Part shown: positions 1 through 8,527 of the stretch, in pieces
How the letters are laid out: each line of letters begins with the position of its first letter
Numbering within the stretch: the first letter of the stretch is position 1
Source of the DNA: Sphingopyxis sp. OPL5
GTDB lineage: Bacteria; Pseudomonadota; Alphaproteobacteria; Sphingomonadales; Sphingomonadaceae
Assembly (NCBI RefSeq): GCF_003797775.2
Contig: NZ_CP060725.1
Coordinates: 2,102,001-2,166,000, forward strand
Direction: 5' to 3'
Length of the DNA stretch: 64,000 nucleotides
Notes under the pieces: model-generated
What the model was told of the DNA's origin: nothing
The model's input: the letters and a program-made list of their open reading frames with translations, nothing else
Database searches by the model: none
Program-made: the position numbers and the translations under genes

Positions 1-221
1 ACGTCAACGACCTGCCGGTGAGCTTCGCCGACAGCCAGGCATTCCGCGCGCTGGGCCTGCAGGAGCGGCCGGCGCTGCTGCTCGGCATGGACAGCCTCGC
101 GCTGTTCGACCGGGTCGAGATCGATTTCCCGAACAAGCGCATCGTGTTCGACCTGCCCGACGGCGCGAGCCGCGCGACGGGCCAGCGGTTCGCCGCGAAC
201 ACGTCGGCGCAGGGCAGCTAG
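1..221 (+). CDS. Retropepsin-like aspartyl protease family protein, 3' end only
   Basis: Only the last 72 codons are inside the window, and the start lies to the left. The visible tail reads VNDLPVSFADSQAFRALGLQERPALLLGMDSL and so on, then EIDFPNKRIVFDLP. This is the typical C-terminal end of secreted or membrane-associated single-domain aspartyl (retropepsin-like) proteins, where a leucine-rich GMD-L strand is followed by an IDF...IVFDLP hairpin. The catalytic DTG is not in view, so activity cannot be judged. It is read in the same direction as pdeM, 74 bases further on. Confidence 0.6.
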   Translation, partial: VNDLPVSFADSQAFRALGLQERPALLLGMDSLALFDRVEIDFPNKRIVFDLPDGASRATGQRFAANTSAQGS

Positions 222-295
222 ACGCCGGGAACCGGACGCCGGGAACTGGACGCCAAGAACTGGACGGATGCCCGGGGCGGCGCCATAGCGGCGCC

Positions 296-1006
296 ATGCC
301 CGCCGCGCCCCTGCTCGATTTTGCCGGCCACCAGTTCGTGCCGCTCGCCGGGCGCGCGCTGTTCTGGCCACGCCACGGCGCGCTGATCGTCGCCGACCTG
401 CATCTGGAAAAGGCGAGCTGGTACGCTGCGCACGGCCAGCCGTTGCCGCCCTATGACAGCCACGACACGCTCGACCGGCTGGCACGGCTGGTCGCCGAGA
501 CCGGCGCGCGCGCGCTCTGGTGCCTGGGCGACAGTTTCCACGACCGCGCCGCCGCCGAACGGGTCGCGCCCGCAGTCGCCGAGCGATTGCGCCGCCAGAC
601 GGGGGCGGTGCCGCTGACCTGGATCGCGGGCAATCACGATGGCCTGTCGGGCGGCGCCTGGGGCGGCACCATCGCCGAAGAGATCGAGGTCGACGGCATC
701 GTCCTGCGCCACCAGTGCGAAGCGGGCGAGACCCGCCCCGAGATATCGGGGCATTTCCATCCCAAGCTGCGGCTGACCCTGCGCGGCCGGGCGGTGTCGC
801 GGCCATGCTTCGCGGGCGACGCGCAGCGGCTGATTCTGCCCGCCTTCGGCAGCCTGACCGGCGGGCTCGATGTCGGCGACAGCGCCATCGCGGCGAATTT
901 CGCGGGCGATTATCGCGCGATGCTGGTCGCCGACGGAAAATTGCTGTCGCTGCGCTGTGGCAATCCTGCCACCGATGACGTTACGGCAATGCCGGGCCGC
1001 GCCTGA
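296..1006 (+). CDS. pdeM: Ligase-associated DNA damage response endonuclease PdeM (calcineurin-like phosphoesterase)
   Basis: 236 aa metallophosphoesterase. The metal-binding motifs are in order: DLHLEK (residues 34-39), GDSFHD (78-83), GNHD (112-115) and GHFHPK (152-157). The DLHLEK form and the overall length fit PdeM, usually encoded with a DEXH helicase, an exonuclease-like protein and an ATP-dependent DNA ligase. Those partners are not in this window, so the gene is either split from its cluster or the cluster is to the left. The ATG at 296 is the first in-frame start after the upstream stop. A much longer ORF on the opposite strand is a composition artefact. Confidence 0.85.
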   Translation: MPAAPLLDFAGHQFVPLAGRALFWPRHGALIVADLHLEKASWYAAHGQPLPPYDSHDTLDRLARLVAETGARALWCLGDSFHDRAAAERVAPAVAERLRRQTGAVPLTWIAGNHDGLSGGAWGGTIAEEIEVDGIVLRHQCEAGETRPEISGHFHPKLRLTLRGRAVSRPCFAGDAQRLILPAFGSLTGGLDVGDSAIAANFAGDYRAMLVADGKLLSLRCGNPATDDVTAMPGRA

Positions 1007-1159
1007 TCGCCCGCCGGACCGGGCTTTGCCGCCTGTGGCCGAAAAGCCGCACTTGCCGAAAACATGACGCAAATGCGCCGCCTCGGCTGGATCGGGGGCG
1101 CAATTTGCGTATGCTCGCCTCCTAATAAAAACAACGAAATGTTGAGAGGAGTGCCCAAT

Positions 1160-3937
1160 ATGAAATCCTATACCCATTGTGCTGCCCGCCTGCTGCGCAC
1201 GAGTGCGCTCGGCGCCTCGCTGGCGATCATCGGCATGGCGGTGCCGGCCTTTGCGCAGGACACCGCCACCGACACGGCGACCGCCGACGACAGCAGCAAC
1301 AGCGAAATCGTCGTCACCGCGCAGGGACGCGCGCAGCGCCTCGCCGACGTGCCGGTGGCGATCTCGGCGGTGAACGCCGAAGCGCTGCAGAACAGCGGCG
1401 CGAACGACATCCGCCAGCTCAACCAGGTCGCGCCGTCGCTGCTCGTGTCGTCGACCGGCAGTGAAGCCAATGGTTCGGCGCGTATCCGCGGCATCGGCAC
1501 CGTCGGCGACAACCCCGGTCTCGAAAGCTCGGTCCCGGTGTTCATCGACGGCGTCTATCGCTCGCGTTCGGGCATCGGCCTCAACGAACTGGGCGAAATC
1601 GACCGCGTCGAAGTCCAGCGCGGCCCGCAGGGCACGCTCGGCGGCCGCAACTCGTCGGCGGGCCTGATCAGCATCTATTCGAAAAAGCCCGATTTCACCT
1701 TCGGCGCCACCGCCGAGGCGACCTATGGCAATTATGACTATTTCCGCCTCGGCGGCAGCGTCACCGGGCCGATCAGCGACACCCTCGCGGCGCGCCTCGA
1801 CGGCATCTGGGTGAAGCGCGACGGATTCTATCGCGACACGACGAACAACACCGACGTCAACGATCGCGACCGCTATTTCCTGCGCGGGCAACTGCTGTTC
1901 GAACCGACCGACGCGCTGTCGATCCGGCTGATCGCCGACTATACCTATCGCGACGAGAAATGCTGCGGCGCGACCTATGTCAGCAGCGCGGTCAACACCG
2001 CGGTCGGCAACCTCAACAATCCGTCGGTACCGCTGTCGCCGTTGCAGCAGAACGGCAACAACATCATCAACGTGCTGCGCGACCTCGGCCAGCCGCTCGC
2101 GGCATTCAACCAGGGGTATGACCGCAATCTGTCGGTCAGCCCGGGCCGCAGCTATGCCGGCAAGACCAAGGATTACGGCTTTTCGGGCCAGATCGACTAT
2201 GATCTGGGCGGCGCGACGTTGACCTCGATCACCGGCTATCGCCAATATCGGTCGAGCCAGGCCGGCGACGTCGATTATGGCGTGGTCGACATCCTCTATC
2301 GCGATCCCGACGACGACGCCTATCGCCAGTTCCACACCTTCACCCAGGAACTGCGCCTGCAGGGCGAGGCGTTCGACGGCAAGCTCGACTGGCTGGTCGG
2401 CGGCTTCTACGCCAATGAAAAGCTGACCGTCCGCGACAACCTGCGCTTCGGCAGCCAGTACGGCCGGTTCGCCACCTGCCGCATCATTTCGGGCGGCGGC
2501 CTCGCGGCGCTTTATTCGGCGGCGAGCCCGCTGTGCGTCGCGCCCGGTGTCGGCCCGGCGACGATCGCGGGGGCGAGCGGCGGCGGCCAGACCGGCACCG
2601 ACATCGTCGCGGCGTTCACCGCGCTCGACGGGCTGAACAACCGCGGCTCGATCAACGACCGCTATTATCAGAATGGCAAGAACTGGGCGTTGTTCACGCA
2701 CAATATCTTCCACATCACCGACACGATCGATTTCACCTTCGGCGTCCGCTACACCAACGACAAGAAGAAGTTCAACGCGAGCTTCACCAACGACAACACC
2801 GCCTGCACTACAGTCCAGGGCCTCGTACTCGACGATCTGGTCAGCACCACGACCAACGCCACCGCCAAGGCACTGGCGGGCGCGCTGATCGGCCTCAGCT
2901 GCCAGGGCAATTCGACCGCCGAGCTCAATGGCGTGTCGATCAACAGCAAGCGCGCCGAGGACGAGTTCACCGGCACCGCGATCCTGTCGTGGAAACCCGT
3001 CGACGACCTCCTCACCTACGCCAGCTATTCGCGCGGCTATAAGGCGGGGGGCTTCAACCTCGACCGTTCGGCGCTGAAATCGCCGATCGTGCCGTTCGGC
3101 GGCCAGGCGGGCGCGCAGGCGCTGGTGAACAATTTGCAGTTCGACCCCGAAAAGGTCGACAGCTATGAACTGGGCGCCAAATATTCGGCGAACGGCTTCA
3201 ACGTCGGTGTTTCGCTGTTCCGGTCGGATTTCAGCAGCTTCCAGCTGAACACCTTCAACGGCACGGTCTTCCTGGTCCAGAACATCAACGGCTGCGAGGC
3301 CGATCTGGCCGGCGGCGACCGCGACCAGAGCGCCGCGACCGGCGTCTGCGCGTCGGACAAGGTGAGCTGGGGCGTGCGCGCCGAAGGCTTCGAACTCGAA
3401 ACGTCGCTGGCGCTGGCCAGCGATTTCCGGCTGGCTGCGGGGATGACCTATTCGAAGACCAAATATCGCAGCAACCTGGTCGGCACCAACGCCGGCGGGC
3501 CGCTTGACCCCGCGCTGCGCTTCCTGCCCGGCGACAATCTGTCGAACGCGCCCGAACTGGTCGGCACCGCGAGCATGACCTGGACCCCCGAACTCGGCAG
3601 CGGCGGGCTGACCGGCCTCGTCTATATCGATGGCCGTGCGACGAGCGGGTACAACACCGGTTCCGACCTGTTCCCGCAGAAGGAGCAGGAAAGCTACACC
3701 GTGTTCAACGCCCGCCTCGGCGTGCGCGGCCCCGACGAGAAGTGGGCGGTCGAATTCTGGGCGCAGAATTTGCTCAACGCCAAATATGCCCAGGTCGCGT
3801 TCAACTCGCCCTTCCAGGCGGGCACGACCTCGGCACCGTTCACCGACGCGAACGGTTTCCCCGGCGGACGCCAGATCTTCTCGCAGTTCCTGGCCGAACC
3901 GCGGACCTATGGTCTGACGCTGCGCGGCAAGTTCTAG
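1160..3937 (+). CDS. TonB-dependent outer membrane receptor (first of a tandem pair)
   Basis: 925 aa. The start at 1160 follows a GAGAGGA ribosome binding site and gives a clear signal peptide ending near PAFAQ; an in-frame ATG at 1064 would add an implausible 32 aa. Next come the plug domain (EIVVTAQ, then IRGIGTVGDNPGLESSV, FIDGVYRSRSG, RVEVQRGPQGTL) and the 22-strand barrel, ending in the canonical terminal Phe (YGLTLRGKF). Substrate import would use TonB energy; the substrate cannot be read from sequence. The usual GTLFGRN plug motif is GTLGGRN here. A KCCG cysteine pair sits in an early barrel loop. The next gene is a clear paralogue, separated by a terminator. Confidence 0.9.
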   Translation: MKSYTHCAARLLRTSALGASLAIIGMAVPAFAQDTATDTATADDSSNSEIVVTAQGRAQRLADVPVAISAVNAEALQNSGANDIRQLNQVAPSLLVSSTGSEANGSARIRGIGTVGDNPGLESSVPVFIDGVYRSRSGIGLNELGEIDRVEVQRGPQGTLGGRNSSAGLISIYSKKPDFTFGATAEATYGNYDYFRLGGSVTGPISDTLAARLDGIWVKRDGFYRDTTNNTDVNDRDRYFLRGQLLFEPTDALSIRLIADYTYRDEKCCGATYVSSAVNTAVGNLNNPSVPLSPLQQNGNNIINVLRDLGQPLAAFNQGYDRNLSVSPGRSYAGKTKDYGFSGQIDYDLGGATLTSITGYRQYRSSQAGDVDYGVVDILYRDPDDDAYRQFHTFTQELRLQGEAFDGKLDWLVGGFYANEKLTVRDNLRFGSQYGRFATCRIISGGGLAALYSAASPLCVAPGVGPATIAGASGGGQTGTDIVAAFTALDGLNNRGSINDRYYQNGKNWALFTHNIFHITDTIDFTFGVRYTNDKKKFNASFTNDNTACTTVQGLVLDDLVSTTTNATAKALAGALIGLSCQGNSTAELNGVSINSKRAEDEFTGTAILSWKPVDDLLTYASYSRGYKAGGFNLDRSALKSPIVPFGGQAGAQALVNNLQFDPEKVDSYELGAKYSANGFNVGVSLFRSDFSSFQLNTFNGTVFLVQNINGCEADLAGGDRDQSAATGVCASDKVSWGVRAEGFELETSLALASDFRLAAGMTYSKTKYRSNLVGTNAGGPLDPALRFLPGDNLSNAPELVGTASMTWTPELGSGGLTGLVYIDGRATSGYNTGSDLFPQKEQESYTVFNARLGVRGPDEKWAVEFWAQNLLNAKYAQVAFNSPFQAGTTSAPFTDANGFPGGRQIFSQFLAEPRTYGLTLRGKF

Positions 3938-3970
3938 ACCACAAACTGCCTGATTTCAGGAGCTTGAGAG

Positions 3971-4006
3971 CCGCCCGCATCCCACCGGATGCGGGCGGTT
4001 TTCGTT
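3971..4006 (+). terminator. Rho-independent terminator after the first TonB-dependent receptor
   Basis: Perfect 12-bp stem (3971-3982 with 3987-3998), loop CACC, followed by TTTTCGTT. It separates the two receptor genes into independent transcription units even though they are tandem paralogues. Confidence 0.85.
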
Positions 4007-4071
4007 GTGGATTCCCCGCTGGAATTTGTTATCATCCCTGAGAATAAAATAAGCCTTGTGGGAGGATGACG

Positions 4072-6810
4072 ATGAAAAAGAGTGACGGGAGAATTGCGCG
4101 CTTTGCCCGTGGCAGCGCGCAGGGCGTGGCGCTTGCGGTCGCCCTCGCGGCGACACCGGCCTGGGCGCAGGATGTCGCGCCGCAGGGCGCCGAGGTCCCC
4201 GACGACGGCACGATCATCGTGACCGCGACGCGCCGCAGCGAACTCTTGTCCGACGTGCCGATCGCGGTGTCGGCGGTGTCGGGCGAGACGCTCGAAAAGA
4301 CCGGCGCCACCGACGTCCGCGCGCTGGGACAGGTCGCGCCGTCGCTACTCGTGTCGGGCGCAACGAGCGAGGTCAATTTCTCCGCGCGCATTCGCGGTAT
4401 CGGTACGGTCGGCGAGAACCCCGGCCTCGAAAGCTCGGTCGGGCTGTTCATCGACGGCGTCTATCGCAGCCGCACCGGGGTCGGCCTGTCCGAACTCGGC
4501 GATATCGAGCGCGTCGAGGTGCTGCGCGGGCCGCAGGGCACGCTGTTCGGGCGCAACTCGACCGCCGGCCTGATCAACATCGTCACCAAGGGACCCGACC
4601 TCAGCGGCTTCGGCGCCAAGGGGTCGGTGAGTTACGGCAATTATGATTATTGGCGCGTCGACGGGATGATCAACGCGCCGCTCGGCGACAAGGCGGCGGT
4701 GCGCGTCGACGGCGTCTGGCAGAAGCGCGACGGTTTCATCAAGAATGTCACCGCGGGCGAACCCGATATCAACGATCGCGACCGCTGGCTGGTCAAGGGC
4801 CAGTTGCTGCTCGAGCCGACCGAGAGCGTGAAATTCCGGCTGATCGCCGATTACAGCCAGCGCAACGAGAATTGCTGCGGCGGCGTGCTGCTCAATCCGG
4901 TGCGCAACCTGACGCGCGGCGCCGACGGTTTCCCGGTCGCCTCGCCCAATACGCTGCTGCCGCTGCTGCAATTTCTGGGCGCCAATCATCAGGTCGCACC
5001 GGCGGGCACCAGCTTCATCCGTCAACAGGCGACCACCCCGGGCGTCTCCTATCGCTCCGACACCAAGGACTGGGGCGTGTCGGGCGAACTCAACTGGGAG
5101 CTGGGCGCCGCGACGCTGACCTCGATCACCGCCTATCGCGACTATAAGAATGCGCAGGGGCAGGATGCCGATTTCAGCGCGCTCGACATCTTGCGCCGCA
5201 CCGACCTCGACCGCCGGTTCCGGCTGTTCACGCAGGAATTGCGGCTGCAGGGCGAGGCGTTCGACGGGCGGCTCGATTGGCTGGTCGGCGGCTATTATGC
5301 CAACGAGAAACTCGATGTCGACGACGACATCGTCTATGGCGCCGACTATCAGCGCTACGCCAACTGTCTCGCCGCCGCGAGCCTCGCGCCGACCTTGCTC
5401 AACCCCGCATCGGCGACCTGTTCGAACCTGCCCGCTGCCTCCTTCCCCGGTTTCCAGGGGATTGCGGCGCTGCTCGGCGCGGCGCCGCTCAACAACACCG
5501 GCAACAACGGGTCGACCTTCCACCAGCGCAGCACCAACTATGCGCTGTTCACGCACAACAGCTTCGACATCGTCGAGGATGTGCTGACGCTGACCGTCGG
5601 GGCGCGTTACACCCACGAGCGCAAGACGCTGGCGGGCGATGCCAATTTCACCAACACGCTGTGCCCGGCGATCGTCAATTCGCCGCTGCAGGCGCTGGCC
5701 AGCCTCGCCTGCGTGATCAACGGCACCGCGCCCGATATCGTCAAGGGCGCCCCGGGGACGAAGTTCAGCGAGGGGCAGTGGACCGGCACCGCGGTGCTGA
5801 GCTGGAAACCCGATCCCGACTGGCTGGTCTATGCCTCGGCCTCGAAGGGGTACAAGGCGGGGGGCTTCAACCTCGACTATTCGGCGCTCGACCGGCCGTG
5901 CAGCACGACCGCGGGATCGGCCGCGCAAAATACCGCCTGCACCACCGCGCTGGCACGCCCCGCCAACACGCCGGGCAACGGCCGCCCCGAGGCGAGCGAC
6001 CTGCAGTTCGCGAGCGAGAAGGTCGATGCCTATGAACTGGGCGTCAAATGGGATGGCCCGGGCATCGACATCAACGTCGCCGCTTTCTGGCAGGAATATA
6101 GCAATTACCAGCTCAACACCTTCAACGGCATCAATTTCGAGGTGACGAATATCCAGGCGTGCAAGGACGATCTGGGGACCGGGCCGATCGACAACAGCGC
6201 GGTCACCGGCGCCTGCGCGTCGGACCGGCTGACCCCCGGCGTCGTCGCCAAGGGCCTCGAGATCGAGACCTTCATCCGCCCGGCGCGCTATCTGTCGGTC
6301 AATATGGGACTGACCTATGTCGACACCCTCTATCGCCGCAACCTCGTCGGTACCGGCGGGCGCCCGCTGTCGCCGGTGCTGTTTCAGCTGCCGGGACGCG
6401 GGGTGTCGAACGCCGCGAAATATGTCGCGACCGCGGGGATCAGCTGGACCCCGCCGATCGGCAGTTCGGGGATGAGCGCACTCTTCTATCTCGACACCCG
6501 CCTGCAGAGCGACACCAACACCGGCTCGAACCTGGATATCGAGAAAGAACAGGACGGGTTCGCGGTGTTCAACGGCCGCATCGGCATCTTCGGACCCGAC
6601 CGGCGCTGGGGCGTCGAGCTGTGGGGGCAGAATCTGCTCAATCGCAAATATTACCAGATCGGCGCCGACATGCCGCTGCAGGGGTCGAACGGCTTCCGCT
6701 CGGTCGCGGCGCCCGCGGCGCTCGGCTTCCCCGCCACCGCGAACAAATTGTTCGTCGGTTTCCCGGGCGAGCCGCGCACCTATGGCGTGACGCTGCGCGG
6801 GCAATTCTAG
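4072..6810 (+). CDS. TonB-dependent outer membrane receptor (second of a tandem pair)
   Basis: 912 aa. I prefer the ATG at 4072, six bases after GGAGG, over the ATG at 4066, which abuts it. A signal peptide ends near PAWAQ. The plug motifs (TIIVTATRR, IRGIGTVGENPGLESSV, GPQGTLFGRNSTAG) and barrel match the upstream receptor along the full length, including the CCG cysteine pair (NENCC here, DEKCC there) and the terminal YGVTLRGQF. The pair therefore arose by duplication. Unlike its neighbour it keeps the standard GTLFGRNSTAG plug motif. The substrate is unknown. No transporter or enzyme gene lies beside it to hint at one. Confidence 0.9.
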   Translation: MKKSDGRIARFARGSAQGVALAVALAATPAWAQDVAPQGAEVPDDGTIIVTATRRSELLSDVPIAVSAVSGETLEKTGATDVRALGQVAPSLLVSGATSEVNFSARIRGIGTVGENPGLESSVGLFIDGVYRSRTGVGLSELGDIERVEVLRGPQGTLFGRNSTAGLINIVTKGPDLSGFGAKGSVSYGNYDYWRVDGMINAPLGDKAAVRVDGVWQKRDGFIKNVTAGEPDINDRDRWLVKGQLLLEPTESVKFRLIADYSQRNENCCGGVLLNPVRNLTRGADGFPVASPNTLLPLLQFLGANHQVAPAGTSFIRQQATTPGVSYRSDTKDWGVSGELNWELGAATLTSITAYRDYKNAQGQDADFSALDILRRTDLDRRFRLFTQELRLQGEAFDGRLDWLVGGYYANEKLDVDDDIVYGADYQRYANCLAAASLAPTLLNPASATCSNLPAASFPGFQGIAALLGAAPLNNTGNNGSTFHQRSTNYALFTHNSFDIVEDVLTLTVGARYTHERKTLAGDANFTNTLCPAIVNSPLQALASLACVINGTAPDIVKGAPGTKFSEGQWTGTAVLSWKPDPDWLVYASASKGYKAGGFNLDYSALDRPCSTTAGSAAQNTACTTALARPANTPGNGRPEASDLQFASEKVDAYELGVKWDGPGIDINVAAFWQEYSNYQLNTFNGINFEVTNIQACKDDLGTGPIDNSAVTGACASDRLTPGVVAKGLEIETFIRPARYLSVNMGLTYVDTLYRRNLVGTGGRPLSPVLFQLPGRGVSNAAKYVATAGISWTPPIGSSGMSALFYLDTRLQSDTNTGSNLDIEKEQDGFAVFNGRIGIFGPDRRWGVELWGQNLLNRKYYQIGADMPLQGSNGFRSVAAPAALGFPATANKLFVGFPGEPRTYGVTLRGQF

Positions 6811-6850
6811 CCACGCTCTCTCCCCCCTCCCCTGGCGGGAGGGGCGGGAG

Positions 6851-6882
6851 GTCCGCCGCGGCCGGGCACTGCCGCGGCGGAC
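6851..6882. repeat. GC-rich stem-loop between convergent genes
   Basis: Perfect 12-bp inverted repeat (6851-6862 with 6871-6882, 8-base loop) inside a CTCCCC/GGGGAG-rich stretch from 6820 to 6898. It lies between the ends of the second receptor gene and holA, where a bidirectional transcription stop would be useful. There is no T-run on either side, so it is more like a dispersed intergenic palindrome than a textbook terminator. Confidence 0.55.
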
Positions 6883-6961
6883 CCTCCCCAAGGGGAAGAT
6901 GCCAGCGATCCACTTTTTCCGTTCGTGTCGAACGGGATCAATCGGGTGGCTTAGAGCTCGC

Positions 6962-7987
6962 CTACCGCGCCCGTGCCGCCTGATGCGCGATGTCGGTGAC
7001 GAGTTTGCGGAACAGCACGCCGCCCGCGGTGCCCGACGCCTTGAGGCTGCGTTCGCAGTCGAGCAGCCGGCTCATCAGCCGCGCGATGCGCACCGAATCC
7101 CAGATATGGAGCTGCGCGGTGACCGCGCCCTGTTCCTTCCAGAACACGCCGCTGCTCCGCGCCGACACGACGGTCGCGGGGTGCGCGCCGGCGTCGACCT
7201 CGGCGCGCAGCCGCGCCAATTGCGTGGCGCGGATCGCGAGGGCGCGGATGATCCGGATTTCGGCGACCCCGACCGCGGCAGCGGTGGCGAACATCGCCGG
7301 GAGATCGCCGACCTTGCCGCCGAGCGCGGTGTTGATCACCTCGCTGACGTCCTCTTCGTGCGTCGCGGCGCCCAAGGCGGCGATGTCGGCGGCGGTGACC
7401 TGGCGCTGGCGGTCGCGGCCCGCGTCAAGGTAGAGCGCGATCTTTTCGACCTCGCGGCGCATCAGCGCCTGATCGCCCGAGACGAGGTCGATCAGCAATT
7501 GCGCCTCGGCATTGCCGAGCCGCAGCCCTTCGCCTTCCGCCGCGCTCATCGCGATGCCGACCAGCGCGCGGCGGTCGGGCTGGTAGCAGATGGCGGCAAC
7601 GCCATGGTCCGAGCCCTCGACGAGCTTGACCAGTTTCGACTTGGCGGTGACCGAGGCGCCGGTGGCGATCACCGGGTTGATCGCGCTGTCGGCACCGAGC
7701 AGCGCCTCGACCGCGGCGAGGCTGTCATCGCCGCTACCCATGATATCGAGCCGGATCACCCGCGCGCCGGCGAAGAGCGACATCGACGCGGCCTCGGCGG
7801 CCAGCAAGGACGGATCCTGCGACATTTGCGACGAGGTGAGGTCGAGCCGTTCGGCCTCCTTGCCGGCAAGCCCGGTCAGCCGCGTGGCGAGGGCTCCCAT
7901 CGTCGCATCGTCGGGGCCGGTGAGGAGGATGAAGCGGTGGTCGAGCCGCGATACCCGTTCGAGTTCGGCGGGTTTGACGCTCTTCAT
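6962..7987 (-). CDS. holA: DNA polymerase III subunit delta
   Basis: 341 aa, the normal length for HolA, the clamp-loader subunit that opens the beta clamp. The sequence shows the family layout: N-terminal AAA+-like fold without a Walker A (FILLTGPDDATMGALATRL), mid-region ICYQPD, and the C-terminal collar with LLIDLVSGDQALMRREVEKIALYLD. It is the last gene of leuS-lptE-holA and overlaps lptE by ATGA, so it is translated from the same message. The lptE-holA arrangement is conserved in many proteobacteria. Confidence 0.9.
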   Translation of the reverse strand: MKSVKPAELERVSRLDHRFILLTGPDDATMGALATRLTGLAGKEAERLDLTSSQMSQDPSLLAAEAASMSLFAGARVIRLDIMGSGDDSLAAVEALLGADSAINPVIATGASVTAKSKLVKLVEGSDHGVAAICYQPDRRALVGIAMSAAEGEGLRLGNAEAQLLIDLVSGDQALMRREVEKIALYLDAGRDRQRQVTAADIAALGAATHEEDVSEVINTALGGKVGDLPAMFATAAAVGVAEIRIIRALAIRATQLARLRAEVDAGAHPATVVSARSSGVFWKEQGAVTAQLHIWDSVRIARLMSRLLDCERSLKASGTAGGVLFRKLVTDIAHQAARAR

Positions 7988-8526
7988 TGCCCGCCGGGGG
8001 CGGGCGGCGCGTCGGACATCCGACCACCGCCGCGATCGGCGAAGACCGCGAGGCGGGCGACGATCTGGTCGGCCACCGCCGACGAGAGGCGTTCAAGCGC
8101 GGTCGATTCGGCGGCGATCGTCGCATATTCGCTGCCGACGACGTCGATCCCCGAATCGGAAAAGGCAGTCGCGTCGAGCAGCACTTCGCCGCTCGCCGCA
8201 TCGACGAGCTGGTAGCGCGCGCGCAGGGTACGGCGTTCGCGGGTCACCGCATCGTCGGCGCGGACGCCGAAACCGGTGATGCTGTCCTCGAGCCGGACGT
8301 CGAGGCGCAGGCGCTTGCCCGCGCCCTGCCCGTTCTGCGCCGCGACGAGCCGGTCGCGCAGCGCGTTGCGGACGAGCCAGCCCTGATGCCCCTCGATCGG
8401 CGCGACATCGACGTCGGCAAGGATCGTCGCCACCGCCCCGTCGCTGCCGCTCGCATAGAGCGGGCGCAGCCCGCAACCGCCAAGGAGCAGCGAGGCGACG
8501 ACGAGGGGGGCGAGCAGCTTGCGCAT
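7984..8526 (-). CDS. lptE: LPS-assembly lipoprotein LptE
   Basis: 180 aa. The signal peptide ends in a lipobox (LLLGGC, Cys18), so the mature protein would be lipid-anchored to the outer membrane. There it plugs the LptD barrel and helps insert LPS. GLRPLYA just after the lipobox is typical of LptE. It sits one base after leuS and overlaps holA by four bases. The LPS export ATPase lptB is in the same window at 50.6 kb. Confidence 0.85.
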   Translation of the reverse strand: MRKLLAPLVVASLLLGGCGLRPLYASGSDGAVATILADVDVAPIEGHQGWLVRNALRDRLVAAQNGQGAGKRLRLDVRLEDSITGFGVRADDAVTRERRTLRARYQLVDAASGEVLLDATAFSDSGIDVVGSEYATIAAESTALERLSSAVADQIVARLAVFADRGGGRMSDAPPAPGGQ

Positions 8527-8527
8527 A

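Noticed and set aside
218..2713. Long minus-strand frame opposite pdeM and the first receptor
   Set aside because: Shadow of real plus-strand genes with clear motifs; no domain seen in the translation.
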